From NCBI GenBank assembly GCA_958295665.1, contig OY282560.1:101595930-101659929 (forward strand): DNA of 64,000 nucleotides, given 5' to 3'. The stretch's first letter is position 1. Every line of letters starts with the position of its first letter. This DNA is from Tipula vernalis. Taxonomy: Eukaryota > Arthropoda > Insecta > Diptera > Tipulidae. Of the stretch, positions 20,795-33,023 are shown one piece after another. The position numbers were made by a program, and so were the translations under genes. The notes below the pieces were generated by a model that searched no databases, was not told where the DNA came from, and saw nothing but the letters and a program-made list of their open reading frames with translations.

Positions 20795-23367
20795 TCTTAG
20801 AATCTTATGTTGGAATGCCAATGGACTGATGCAACATCAACAAGAACTGCAAGTGGTCCTGGACACAGAAAAAATCGATGTATGTCTCATCACGGAAACA
20901 CACTTCGCTACACAATCAATCATTAAATTTAAAAATTATCAAATTTATCACACTATTCACACTGGAAACACTGCTAAAGGAGGCAGTGCTGTTATAATTA
21001 GAAATAGTATCATCACTATGAGGTGTAAAATATGAAACGGAAGAAATACAAGCAACTGCTGTTATTGTCAAATTCAAAAGTAGTTCTATTTGTATTGCTA
21101 GTATTTACTGCCCACCGAAGCACTCAATGAAAGAAAAAGATTATCTCGAGTTCCTCAGTAAATTAGGAAAACGATTTGTACTTGTATTACTGTACTGTGG
21201 ATCCAGATTAACAACGACTAAGGGTAAAGAACTCCTAAAAGCTATTAGAAGATGCAGTTGTGAAGCCCTCTCAACTGGAAAACCAACCTACTGGCCAACT
21301 GATCCAAACAAAGTACCAGATCTGATTGATTTCTTCATAATGACTTAAACTCTGATCGTTCATCAATACTTCTAACGTTAAGTGAAAAAATCATTCAGAA
21401 AGAAAGAAACCCATTCCTAGTAAATAATCACACTAATTGGGTATGCCTTAGACTATCGCTAGAACAAAAAATTAACTTAATGGTTCCATTAAAGACTGAA
21501 GAACAATTAGACAAAGAAGTTCACAAATTTGTAAACGATATACAGCAATCAGCTTGGGAAAATACTCCTGAAATTAAAACGAAAATCAAGGGAAACAACT
21601 ACCCTATGAAAATTAGGGAACTCCTTGCAGAAAAAAGAAGAGCGAGAAGAGTATGGTAACAAATAACGGTCCCCCAAGATCAAACTCAGTTGAACAATCT
21701 CACTCAACAATTAAGAAGAGAGGTCAAAGAATTGAAAGATGAATCAATCAGCAACTATTTAAGAAAATTAACTAATGATAACAGTACTGATTATTCTCTT
21801 TGGAAAGCAACCAAAAGAATCAAAAGACCAATAATGCAGATTCCCCCAATAAAAATATCAGGTGAGAAATGGGCTAGAAATAATGAAGACAAAGCTCGAG
21901 AATTTGCCGAACACCTCGAAAAAATATTCCAGCCACATGAAGACCAAACGTTGGAAGCCGAGATAATAACTGAACAAGCTGTGCAAGAAAGTAAAGAAAT
22001 CCTACCGACAACACCAAAAGAAGTCTTGCGTGAGATAAAAGCTAATATGAATACGAAAAAAGCTCCTGGGTACGATCTTATTACTGCAGAAATCTTAAAA
22101 GAAATGCCAAGGAAAGCTCTGGTGAAACTCACCAATCTTATAAATGCAGCATTTAGAATCAAATGTGTACCAAGCTTATGGAAAATTGCAGAAGTAATTA
22201 TGATCCCAAAACCTGGGAAACCACCACACATCACATCGTCTGATAGGCCAATTTCGCTATTGCCAGTCATGTCCAAACTCTTTGAGAAGCTTCTGGTAAA
22301 AATATTAAATCCGATAATCGAGAGTAAAAACTTGATCCCAAATCATCAGTTCGGTTTTCGTAACCAACACTCAACAATTGATCAAGTACACAGTATAACC
22401 AGTATAATTGAGAAAGCATTAGAGGAGAAAAAAGTCTGTTCAACAGTATTTCTAGACGTTGCACAAGCGTTTGATAGAGTGTGGCATGAAGGACTTAACC
22501 ACAAGTTAAGGAATCTTCTACCGATGCAATTTGCTAAGATACTGGAATCTTACTTCGAAGATAGGTTCTTCAGGATTAAGTTAGATGATACATTTTATGA
22601 ATTGAAAGAAATCAATGCAAGAGCTCCGCAGGGAAGTGTATTAGGGCCGGTTTTATACCTACTATACACTTATGATCTTCCTACATTAGAAAACAACACA
22701 GTGGCAACTTTTGCAGATGATACGGCGATCTTAGCTGTTGAAAAAAGCAACGAAGAATCAATACAGAAGCTACAATCAACTATAACTCAAATATATAAAT
22801 GGACAAAAAGATGGAAAATAAAACTAAATGAAGCTAAATCAGTTCACATCAACTTTACAAACAGACGATTCGAACACATTCCGATTACCATAAATGGGAA
22901 AATAATACCGCATGCGAACACAGCTAAGTATCTCGGCATGACCCTGGATACGAAACTACGAAAAGTGAAGAATTAAGACTTAACAACAGAAAAATGTATT
23001 GGCTGATGGGAAGGAACTCTTCTTTATCGACATACAACAAGCTTCTACTTTATAAGCAAATATTGAAACCGATTTGGACTTATGGTATTCAGCTTTGGGG
23101 TTGTACCAAACCGAGGACAACGTAAATATCATCCAAAGATTTCAGAATATGGTATTAAGGAACATCGTTGATGCACCTTGGTATGTCAGGAACAATGGCC
23201 TTCATAGGGACCTTAAAATGAACCTCATCTTAAACGAAATCCAGGAAAAAAACACGGAGAAATGAAGAAAAGCTCCGCCAACATGTGAACATTGAGGCAA
23301 CTCAGCTCCTAAGCATCACGAATTTAGTACGCAGACTTAAAAGAACCAAACCTTTTGAGCTGATGTG
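20784..23367 (+). pseudogene. Jockey-like ORF2: endonuclease and reverse transcriptase
   Basis: ATG at 20784 begins DLRILCWNANGLMQHQQEL and ITETHF, the endonuclease N-terminus. A shift near 21030 and a deletion within the catalytic region near 21180 (LGKRFVL joins GSRLTTTKG with the GGDFN-like block missing) disable this domain. Further shifts lie near 21345, 21658 and 22975. The RT core is open from 21690 to 22976: motif A VFLDVAQAFDRVWH, motif B APQGSVLGPVLYLLY, motif C FADDTAILA. There is no RNase H. The C-terminus (PIWTYGIQLWG, LVRRLKR) is readable to about 23367. The protein is typical of the Jockey clade. Confidence 0.88.
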
Positions 23368-23599
23368 ATTGTCAGTTTAAATAGCGTTGTGCTGATCTAA
23401 AATCCACTACAAAGATGTGGTTTACTTCAATTCACCAAACAGTATGGAACGTCAATGGGAAGAAGCCATAGATTAATTTAAGTTAGTAAATTAAATCAGA
23501 AACAAATTGCTCATTAGTCCAGAAGACTAGATTGTAATTACATAAAATAAATAAAAATGTATTGTACTTTTGCTATGAACCAGTTACTTGTTGACAGAA

Positions 23600-24585
23600 T
23601 TTTAAAGAGAGAGGAACGAAATAACGAATGCCAAAGATGTTTTGGAACAACAACAAAGGGGATTATAAGATATTACGCTTTGATGGCGATTCAAATGACC
23701 ACCGCAATGGTAGAAATATCATCTACCAAGGCCCAAGCGGGCGCTCAAGCCACTTCGCACTGCGACCTAAACGATATTTTATGCTTGGACCCTTGGAATC
23801 AATATTTAGGCTCTTAATGAACCTGATAATACAACAGGTCGCAGAACCGGCATATGTCTGTCGGACTTAGGCCCATTTTCTTAAGGTGATACCTTAAGAG
23901 GACGTGACCTGTGAGGAAGCCAGTAAGAAGCCTCAACTCAAGTTTCCTAAGTCCAAGACACTCCTTAACCCTGACTCTTAGCCTGTCGCAAACCTGCAAA
24001 TATGCGGCAGTAGGAGGACTTTTGCATATCCTCCCAGCGTTGTACCGCTTCCCAAAGGTACCTCTTAGTGACGCCGCAAAAGTTCTCTGGTCTAATGAAT
24101 GGAGAGGAAGAATCCTCTTATTTCACACGATTCCAGTGTGATCAGGCACCCAAATAAGTGTTGCCTTATTTGAGCTTCAAAGATATTTAATTACAAAATG
24201 AAATGAACAGTAGTACCGTTTAACAAGAGAGCTATAAAAGCAAGCTTTTCCTCTTCGTAAAAGGGACAGTGACAGTTATGTTTGGATTGACACTGAGTCC
24301 TTCCTGGTCACATCACTGCCATATTAAATTGAGTTGAGCTAACCCCATCAAACTTGCTTCTAATTATGAAAGCCACATCATCCGCCTAGCCCTGGCCATC
24401 AAAGCCATGGCTGCTCAGAAGGACCAATTACCATGAAATAGAAGGTAATACGCCTCCTTGGGGACAGTCCTTTACGGCTCTGATGGTTACTGACTCGCCA
24501 ACTAATCTAGCTGTAATCTTACGACGTTCCAAACTGAATGCGATTGGAATACATAGATTTTATGGAGACTACATGAAATGAAGTA
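23600..24585 (-). pseudogene. Decayed LOA-like LINE ORF2 fragment
   Basis: On the minus strand, reading from 24585 down, RT motif B is recognisable (CPQGGVLPSISW near 24430-24470, preceded by KITARLVGESVTIRAV), then a motif C remnant with DDVAFIIRSKF near 24350-24400. After a deletion the C-terminal region appears (LLTGFLTGHVLLRYHLKKMG and CRFCD, near 23845-23930), and a 3' part continues to about 23600. Spacing shows loss of most of the thumb and RNase H. Many frameshifts indicate an old copy. It is related in type to the LOA-like elements at 5.1 and 38.3 kb. Confidence 0.72.
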
Positions 24586-24589
24586 GTTT

Positions 24590-26674
24590 CTCGGAAATAT
24601 TCAAACGTCTGATACCTTGGAATATTTTAAATAATAGATACAACAACAAAGGGTTAATTATAGCATCCAATAATTGTCAACTAAATAAATCCAAATTTGT
24701 TGATCTACGTGAACAATTTAAATCTGTATTCCATTCTAAATATTGTCAGTATATAAGTGTGATTGAAACTAATATCAAACAAAACCCTAAAACATTTTGG
24801 AAGTTTGTTAACGAAAAACGTAATACAACTGGCTATCCATCGGTAATGATTTTTAATGGAGGTAAACTGAGCACGGTTCCTGAAATCTGCGAGGGTTTTG
24901 CTAGTTTCTTTCAATCGGTATATAAAGTTAATTACGGATCCTTTGAAAGCGACCCTACTGTTAGTAATTGCCAATTTAACATTCCGTACCTATCAATAAC
25001 TGAAGATGACATTTATGAATATCTGTCAGATTTTAATGATGGATGTGGGCCTGATGGGATACCTTCGTCAATACTTAAATGTGTGAGCTCATATATTGTA
25101 ACTCCATTACATATGTTATCTTTTTAACCAATCATTAATTTCTGGACAATTTCCTTCAGCTTGGAAAATTTCTCACATTGTTCCAATTTACAAAAAGGGT
25201 AACCGTTCTGATATATCAAATTATCGTGGTATTTCAATTCTTTCGTCTATACCAAAACTTTTCGAATACTAAAGAGATAATTTCTTGTTTCCAGCATGGT
25301 TTCACCAGTGGAAAATCTATGACTACCAATCTGTTGCAATTTACTAAATTCACTATTGAGTCACTTGAATCTAAAGGCGCCCAAGTTCATTCAATTTACT
25401 TTGATTTTGCTAAAGCTTTTCATTCAATCGACCATAAAATTATTATTGAAAAACTTTCGGTTATTGGTCTTGATCCAAATTTTCTTAAATGGATTTCTTC
25501 TTATCTAGTTGGTAGGAAGCAGTATGTTCTATTGAATGATGTTAAGTCAGATTATATCTATTGTCATTCAGGAGTCCCTCAGGGGTCCCATTTAGGCCCA
25601 ATTATATTTCTTTTATTCGTGAATGATATTCCTAATATTTTTAAATTCTGTAAATGTTTATTATTTGCTGATGATTTGAAGATTTTCATGCATGTTCAAT
25701 CTGTAAGTGATGCTGAGGTTTTGCAATCTGAAATTAATATATTGTCTAGTTGGTGCTCTAAGAATAAATTGTTCATCAATGTACAGAAGTGTAAGGTGAT
25801 GTCGTTTTTCAGAACACTCAATCCAAATATTGTCAATTATTATTTTGTGGAGATCTACTTTGTAGAGTAACTTCAACTGTTGATTTAGGAGTTCTGTTTG
25901 ATCAGAAATTAACTTTTGCGTTACACATAGATAAAATAATATTAAAGGCCAATTCTATGTTAGGTTTTATTTTTAGAATGACAAAGGATTTTATGGATGC
26001 ATTTTCGTGTGTTAGTCTATATACTTCTTTAGTAAGATCTCACCTTGAATATGCTGTAGTGGTTTGGTATCCTCATCAGGATGTGCATATTGCAAGATTG
26101 GAATCTATTCAGAAACGTTTTACTATCTATATGGCCAGGAAGCTTGGTCATTTATCTGATCGTCATCTACCTATGTGGGAACAGGTGCGAAGTCCCCCAT
26201 CGTATGTGATTCGGTGTGAGTGCCTTCACATTGATACGTTGGTTAAACGCCGAAAAATTGCATCTGCCTTGTTTGTTAGTGATTCTCTTAGTGGCCGCAT
26301 TAAGTGTCCTGAACTCATTTCTGCTTGGAGCATTTATGTACCTACCAGAAGCTTGCGTCCAAGGGAATTTTTGTTTGTTGACTTTCATAGAACGAATTAT
26401 GGTTCCAATGAGCCAACCAAGTCAATGGCTAGAATTTTTAATGAATTTTACCATTTATTTAATTTTGAGAGATCCAGAGTGTATTTTCGGAAGGCAATTA
26501 GAAATTGCAATTTTTAATCTCATTTTACGTTTTTAAAGTTTTCGTTTTTTCAGGTAATGTTCCGTATTGTTAGTATTCCTTTTATTTCTTTTTAATCTAT
26601 AATAATTCTTTTTTTACTATTCATTAAGTTTTTAACTGTAGAATAGATGTAAATAAATAAATAAATAAATAAAT
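24590..26674 (+). mobile_element. Jockey/CR1-like LINE, 5'-truncated
   Basis: The element starts inside ORF2 (left edge approximate) and ends in a run of ATAA repeats at 26650-26674. It codes for RT without endonuclease and is the same general type as the LINE at 413-3993, sharing NPKTFWKFVNEK-like, SGVPQGS, FADDLKIF and ANSMLGF blocks. No target duplication could be found; it appears to have landed in or beside the decayed minus-strand LOA-like fragment. Confidence 0.82.
24600..26517 (+). pseudogene. LINE ORF2 reverse transcriptase, truncated
   Basis: The frame is readable from about 24600. Fingers: NPKTFWKFVNEKRNTTGYPS and GPDGIPSSILK. A shift near 25125 precedes FPSAWKISHIVPIYKKG, and another lies near 25270 (deletion of part of the KLFEK region). 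Motif A reads YFDFAKAFHSIDHK, with His where most relatives have Asp after AF; the catalytic Asp of FDF is kept. Motif B is SGVPQGSHLGPIIF, motif C is LLFADDLKIF. After a shift near 25865 the C-terminal region follows through SMLGFIFRMTKDF, RTNYGSNEP and the end at 26517. Confidence 0.85.
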
Positions 26675-28900
26675 CCTACCTAAATTCGCTATTAAACCAA
26701 CAATCAATTAGAAGACAACTAATAAGTAGGTAAACGCAATCAGAAGCTTATAGGAATAGACATCCAATTGTTACGACTATCGAATCTATTGTATACTATC
26801 GTGATGGTGATGTGTCAGAAATTTTGGGTCATCCTGATTTTTGTTTTTTTTGATCTCCTATGTTTTTTTTATTTGTAGTACATTACCTAGGACAACAATC
26901 TTTGTCGTGTGATAAAATGATATACGCTTACAGTTTCGTTGCGTTTGGTTGTATTGACCTATTTATTAGTACATAAATTTGATGATGATTTATTTATTTT
27001 TTTTTTTAATTTATTTCGTCACACTGGATTCCCCAGCGTATGGAATAAATAAATAGAAGAAGTTATTTGGTGTATGTGCAATAACTTGGAATGCAAATAC
27101 AGGGGCATACTTCCTATTTTCGCGGGAACAATTTATTTTTTTTGTATTGTACCGTATATGATCAAAGTTTTTTGTACTAATACCAGGTTATGTATTATAT
27201 ATTCGCCGCATCATATACTGTGTTGGAATAAATAAAAAAAATAAAAATAAATGTTGCTATGTACATACATAGGTAACTCATTATCCTAGACTCAGAAAAT
27301 AAATTTAAAATTGTGAAATTATCTCGTGAGCTCATAGATTCTGAGTGATTCATGGTGTTAAGAACAAAAAAAAAGCAAAAAAAAAAAAAAAAAGAATAAA
27401 GAAGAGGTTATCAAATATTTTTTTTTGTTTTTTTCGTTGGCTAATCATAAAGTAACTTGGTCATTTGTACCTCAAAGTTCTTTAGTTTCAAGTGAAAACA
27501 AAGTTTTGTGATATTAAAAAAAAAAAAACAAGAAAATTAACAAAAAAAAAACATTAGTTAATAAATGATGGGTAAGAATGATTTTTCTTCACAAGATAAC
27601 ATGGACATACCACTAATTTCTCCCGATTTGCAGTAAACCAACAATAAAAGTGACAAATTGGTTTATTCATAAAAGGTGGTATCCACGATAAACGGTCCAT
27701 CCATTTTGTTTTTATTGTAATTAATAAGCTCAAATAAAAAGGTAGAACAATTGTCGATAAGTTGATTTAATTCGCTGGAGTTAAAGATAAAAAAAAACTA
27801 ATGTAGCAATTTTCGATAGGGTCACGCTATGTTCTACTAGTGGGAAGCATACCCTAAGCTAAACATTTCAGTAGTCGCTATACCTACTTGGACCAACAAG
27901 TAAAAATAAAAGAACGGGTTACACAACGGGCATAGCGGCTACCTATACTTTTTTTGTGCTGTGACAAATTAATTAAAAACACTCTAATTTATATTAAATT
28001 CAAAAAAAAAGAAAAAAAAATCTAATAGTTCATAAAAATATGAGATTTAATAATTAATTAATTAGATTAATTTAGTAGAGTTTTTTTTTGAGTCAACTTC
28101 TTGTAAAATTTATAATTTTTTTTTGATTGTTAAATAAGTGATTGAAGTGATAAAAAGAAAAGGAAAGCAGAAGTGTGTTCCATTAATAAAATAGTTTTTT
28201 TCAGCCACACCTAAGACCCCGAAGAGTACTCTACGGCAGATTATGGGTGAGTTATTTTTCATAAAAAAAAAATAAGACAACTTCTGAATGCATTTTCTTT
28301 CATTCACGCTATTCAATGAATTTTTTTTGTTCACTTTACTAAATTAAATAAGTATCTTCCAATCATATTAATATTTTCTGAATTAAGAATTCATAGATTT
28401 AACCATAGATTAATAGTATATTTACATTATATTTATAAGTATGCAAATGCATACATTTTTTTTAGTTTTTATATCGTAAATAAAAAAAGAATATAAAATG
28501 GAATAGTTTAGTATCTTCTTGGTCGATGATGAGGTTTAAGTTCGCTTAAGAGAGTTTTATTTTAACAACACGATGGGTTGTGGTTTCCCGCAAATTACGG
28601 CAAAGAAAGAACCGCCCACAATCCGATTGAGGTTATCCGTCTAGAACGTGTTGATTGTCGTAATTGGGTTACGTAACACAATCATAGAATTCAAAATTAG
28701 ACAATTAAACACAACGAATAAAAAATAATAAATTAGTGAAATTGTTTGAACAGCGCTTCAATTGCTCGAAAGCCCTGAAAGCACACATTTGCAGCAAGAA
28801 CCCATCGCGAATTTGTGTCAGGAAAGAATGAACCATACAATAGACCAAAGAAAAGTATATTTTTTCGCTATATCCTACTGAGGTAGAACGTATCCCTATA
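26675..28900. other. AT-rich DNA without recognised gene
   Basis: Homopolymer A and T runs are frequent and no coding signature was recognised on either strand. Short frames such as the one at 28110-28334 look random. No transposon ends could be paired here. Confidence 0.5.
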
Positions 28901-28925
28901 CCATAACAGGATAATGCAATATTGG

Positions 28926-29040
28926 AGAACGTTCCAACAGATTTTAGACTTCCGTTTCCGGTTCTAGAACATTCTAGAACGTTCTCGAGCATTCCGGAAC
29001 AGGAAGTCCCTTCTGGAACCTTCTAAAACATTCATATAAA
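28926..29040 (+). promoter_or_regulatory. Heat-shock element array with TATA box
   Basis: Heat-shock factor binds alternating 5-bp units nGAAn and nTTCn. Here eight adjoining units run from 28961 to 29000 (GTTCT AGAAC ATTCT AGAAC and on; only the sixth, CGAGC, departs). Five more run from 29010 to 29034 (CTTCT GGAAC CTTCT AAAAC ATTCA, the fourth imperfect). A two-unit site AGAAC GTTCC lies at 28926-28935. TATAAA follows directly at 29035-29040, which would place a start site near 29065. Order and density are those of a strong insect heat-shock promoter on the plus strand. No heat-shock protein frame follows. Confidence 0.82.
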
Positions 29041-29064
29041 AAGAAAATTTCAGTTTGTTAACAA

Positions 29065-29426
29065 CAAAACACTTTTGAAAATGAACTTGAATTGAGTTCG
29101 AAAACTCAAATAAAAAATGATGAAAACTAAAATCGAGCCTGCAACCAATAAAATATTTTTAACGTATACACTTAATCTCTGTGGTCAGTGGCAACGTTAA
29201 GCAACATCAGAATCAGCGATTAATTAAACAACTGAGATCACAACAGATTCGCCAACTAACTTTTTGACAATCTATATCTGATCCGAATTTTCGAAGTTGC
29301 CCGAAAGAATTTTGCGAAAGTGAACACGGAACCAAGTAAGATGAGAGCAAATTTGTATATGTGCATGCAATTCTAACGTTCCTTTATAAATGGCTACTTT
29401 ACAAAAATTTTAATACGATTTTTTAG
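29065..29426 (+). ncRNA. Possible heat-shock transcript leader with small ORF and intron
   Basis: Downstream of the TATA box lies an A-rich leader without a long frame. A 27-codon ORF runs from ATG 29117 to TAA 29198-29200. A donor-like CAA/GTAAGA is at 29336 and an acceptor-like TTTTTTAG ends at 29426, giving a possible 91-bp intron. A non-coding heat-inducible RNA with a very short ORF is known in Drosophila (hsr-omega), and the arrangement is reminiscent of it, but I saw no sequence proof. It could equally be an orphaned promoter or the leader of a gene displaced by transposons. Confidence 0.3.
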
Positions 29427-30862
29427 GTATGGAACAGTGATCGCAAACCCGTGTTACGCGTACCAAACTAGGCACGTTTAGCAATTTGTCCGACACGCCA
29501 AAAAAAAATTGAGTTTTCAAAAATCGACCTTTTTTCAGTTATTCTTACAAAAATGGAAAAGACGTTTTTAGAGTTTTGATAAAGTCCAAATATCGAAATG
29601 CTGGGAAATGGAAAACCATGAAATCAATTTGGGCATATAACCTTTACGAATACCAAATATTTTCGAGAAATACGAAAAGCTTGAAAGAACAATACTACGT
29701 GATAAAATACGGATCGGTTTTTGAACTTCGCGGTCTTTTTGATCCAGTTGTAACAAGTTTTTTTTTATTGTATTGGTTCAGTTGTCCATGACATATCATG
29801 ACATTTGTAGCTATATTGGATGCTTAGTTTATTGTTGGCTAACCAAAGGTTCCCGGCAATTTAGTTTTTGGAACAGGAAGAAATCGCATATATCATGACC
29901 AAAAATTTACGAACAAGCAAACTTTGCTACCATACATTTCATGCCCAAAACATTCGAACATTATCAGCGTGCTCTCTAGCTGTTTAGCAATATTTTAATC
30001 ATTGGCTTATAAAGGTTTAGTTCTGAGTTTGTTTTGAACAACAAATTAACTAAGAAGCACGTTTACGTCAAACTTATTTCCACATACTGAGCCAATGCAG
30101 ACTTTCTTCTCGGCCTAGATTTTAGTGAAATTTTGTGACTCAAATATGTTGTAGATATTACAAATAGTTTCTAATATAAAAAATAATATTATTTCATGAC
30201 CTGAAGGAATTTTTTCGGTCATAAGGTTGCGTTGATCTCAGATTTTGTATACCATATTAAAACATGGCCCAACGATAAGATATATTTTGGAACATTACAG
30301 TTATACTAATGATGGTGGATACCATAAATCAAAATCTAGATTTCCCAATTTTGGTTTTCCATAGCCAATCCAAACAATTTCTTTCCTTTCCAACACCAAA
30401 TGGAACACACACAGTGTCGATATATTTTTGTGAAAATGTATATGCTTTGGCCTTATCGTTTGGACTGGAGTTTAATTTCTTAAATACAATATTTAAATTG
30501 TAAGGAAGTTATTATTTTTCTGGTCCCGCCTCTGAATATTTAAAAATCTTATCAAAATAGCAGAGAAATGCGATTAGGAGAAAGGTTAATTCACTGGATA
30601 TAATCTATACCTATGTATCGAGCCTAAATTCAGACAGCATAATTCCCATGTGTTACTCCTACACATCACGTATTAATGGCTTTCCATTTGGGTCATGTCT
30701 TTGCTAGATTTACTATAGAGAGGTGTTTTTTATTAATCTCGATAGATCTCAATAGATCGCATCCAGATGTTCCCTTTTTTGATTAAACTGAAATTAATGC
30801 GGTTTAATTTCATCCAGTAGGACTTTCACGTTACGTTTTATCGTTTTTAATTCATTTCCTTG
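29427..30862. other. Unassigned DNA between heat-shock promoter and Gypsy element
   Basis: No protein family was recognised. A 22-base stretch at 30726-30747 has a near-perfect inverted partner at 36090-36110 on the other side of the Gypsy insertion, see findings. The rest shows no repeats that I could pair. Confidence 0.45.
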
Positions 30863-31142
30863 CGTAAAAAGATTTTACATTGAATTATTTTATGGATGGC
30901 AGAGCCATCTGTTATTAGTTAGTTGATTTGCTTTATATAATTTAATATTCGTTCAGTTGGTAGTACCTACGTGTACTAAAATCAAATATATTTGGGAGGA
31001 GAAAGAGAAGAAGAATTATTACTGTACAATCGTCGTAGTGAAAAGACGTAATTTAGTTAATTACGTATAATAAAACGTTATATTATAAAAATTCCAAGTT
31101 TTTCTTTCTGTTAGTATTTTATTTTTATTTTATATTATTATA
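30863..31142 (+). repeat. Left LTR of Gypsy element 1
   Basis: It matches the repeat at 35178-35451 over its length. Its first base is C where the right copy has T (TGTAAAAAG), so the usual TG start has decayed on this side. A purine run GGGAGGAGAAAGAGAAG lies inside the LTR. The end is set by where the two copies diverge. Confidence 0.85.
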
Positions 31143-31219
31143 AATCAGAAGTGGGATAAATCCAAAGTTCGTCGTTTATGTGATAAATAAAATGTCATCG
31201 TAAAATTAATAAAATTATA

Positions 31220-32195
31220 ATGGATGGAAAAGAAAATCCACAATTACCGTATTTTCGAGATTGCTCGAGTATTGCGTCGCATGAAGAAGTAAGGTTAAAC
31301 GTTCAACAAACACCATGGCCCCGAAACAACAGTGCGAATATCGCTGTGTCTGCCGATCATAATGTGGCTAATCCACTTACCAACGCAAAATCACCTTATT
31401 ATGCAAACCTTCGATAATGTAAACAGATTACAACAACAATGTCTTACGAATATGCCATATGTGAATCCAAACCAACACGTGTTTCAACATTTCGGTAGTA
31501 TGCAACAACAGCAACATGTTCCGGATGTAACGGGAAATATTCAACAAAATGCGTGTTATTCAACAAATGCTGATGCAGGAATGAAACGTAGTGATATAAA
31601 TTTCGGTGTTCGGTAAATATCAGATATGATTCCTGATTTTAACCCATCAAGTCGTGAGGGTGCCTCGTAAATTACTGGTTGGAATGTGTGTTGAGCAAAT
31701 GCGTAGTATTTATCAATTAAACGATAGATTGGTTTTGTTTACATCTGCGAGTAAGTTAAAAGGTGAAGCTAACACGTGGTATTTCACTGAAATGAGGAGT
31801 GGATCTATACGTAATTGGTATCAGTTTCGTGAAGGGTTGACTCGAGAATTTGGTTCTAATAGCGAAATAAATTTAAATGAATCGTCGGTTATTAAATATA
31901 TAATTCGAGGCTTAAATGACCCGAATTTTACTAAGTCACTGGCGTCGCAGGATATTTCTTCAGTGCATGTTCTTTTAGATCGAATTAGAAATTATCAAAG
32001 TATTGTTCCAATTAGAACTAATGATAGTAATGTAGATAAACACCTTCATTCCGTTGTGCAAAATAAACCACGTAATGATAACGCATACAGACGAATTATT
32101 TGTTCATTTTGCCGTTGTGAGGGGCACTATGAAGTAAACTGTCCTTCGAAGAAACAAAATGTACATAGAATAGAATTGGAGAATGAATATACGTA
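31220..32195 (+). pseudogene. Gypsy 1 Gag
   Basis: ATG 31220 starts a Gln/Asn-rich N-terminus; a shift occurs near 31410 and another gap with stops near 31615-31690, where a capsid segment is probably deleted. The capsid-like block is readable from VEQMRSIYQL through LKGEANTWYFTEMRSG and WYQFREGLTREFGS. One nucleocapsid knuckle CSFCRCEGHYEVNCP (CX2CX4HX4C) lies near 32101-32145. Gag forms the particle that packages element RNA. The frame ends at 32195, with protease beginning at about the same point in another frame. Confidence 0.82.
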
Positions 32196-32198
32196 AAG

Positions 32199-33023
32199 AT
32201 GATAAAGGTAAATGGTATAGATGTGAAAACTTTTATTGATGTTGGTAGCGATTGCGTTACCATTAGAGAATCTTTTGCCAGAAGATTGCGTTTGGAAAAG
32301 ACCCCAAATCACATTTCTCATAAATTGCGAGGTTTCGGTAATAGTCAAATTAGTACATTAGGGGAAACTGTCGTTGATATAAATATTGATGATGTTCAAA
32401 TTAAAAATGTTAAAGTACTTATTGTACCAGATTTTGCTCAACGTGAGGCACTAATGATAGGGCGTAGTGTCCTCGATAAGGAAAACATCGTAGTGCTTAA
32501 AGCACATAAATTATTACAAACTGTTAAGTTACCTTTGAATGAAGACGAAATGTCAATTAATAAAGAAAATGAAAAATATAATTTCAAGTTATCAGCAAAT
32601 ATTAAAAGTGGTTCATGTGTAAATGATCATGTTAGTTCGAAATTAGTAGTTGATAAGGATATGGTCGTAAGTTCCGATTTAAAGACGTCAAATATCCGTG
32701 ATGAAATCGAAAAAGTTCAAAATGATATAGGCAACGAAGATAGTTTTATTCAATTGATTAGTAAGGGTTATTTTGATGGTCAAGTAGATAGTAAGTATAA
32801 TAGTAGTATGAGTGTAGGTTTACGAAACCAGTTAGTTTTAGGAAAAGATCACAATGCTTCGGAGAAGTTATTAAACAAACAGTTTATGCAAATTTCGAGC
32901 GATGTTTTTAACAGTTGCATCAATAAAAAGATTGATGTTGTAACGAAAAACAACATAAAACAATTAATAAATGAATATCGAGATTGTTTTACAATAAAAC
33001 TGATAAAACTGAAATATCAATAG
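32199..33023 (+). pseudogene. Gypsy 1 protease region
   Basis: A retroviral-type aspartic protease follows Gag. The active-site triad is altered: the sequence reads FIDVGSDC where the family has D-S/T-G, so Val replaces the Ser or Thr next to the catalytic Asp. The flap and the ALMIGRSVLD block (the usual I-G-hydrophobic end of the domain) are present. A long hydrophilic linker follows. The frame runs out at 33023 and RT continues in an overlapping frame from about 32984. Confidence 0.8.

Larger units (their letters stand above)
13394..23556 (+). mobile_element. Jockey-like non-LTR retrotransposon, full length, split by an I-like LINE
   Basis: A 12-bp duplication ATGTATTGTACT lies at 13382-13393 and 23557-23568, directly outside a GGGTGTT start and an A-rich AATAAATAAAA tail. 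Without the nested I-like element the insertion is about 4.55 kb. It has a 5' UTR with a delta-like ribozyme, ORF1 with zinc knuckles in two pieces (13729-14520 and 20141-20794), an ORF2 of endonuclease and RT without RNase H, and a 3' UTR. ORF1 and ORF2 overlap by 11 bases at 20784-20794. Several frameshifts and a deletion in the endonuclease make it inactive. Confidence 0.92.

Noticed and set aside
29035..29057. TCAGTT at 29050 as initiator of the heat-shock promoter
   Set aside because: It is only about 16 bases after the TATA box; a start near 29065 is more likely.
29576..29791. A 71-codon frame downstream of the heat-shock array as its product
   Set aside because: No similarity to any heat-shock protein and an equally long frame exists on the other strand.
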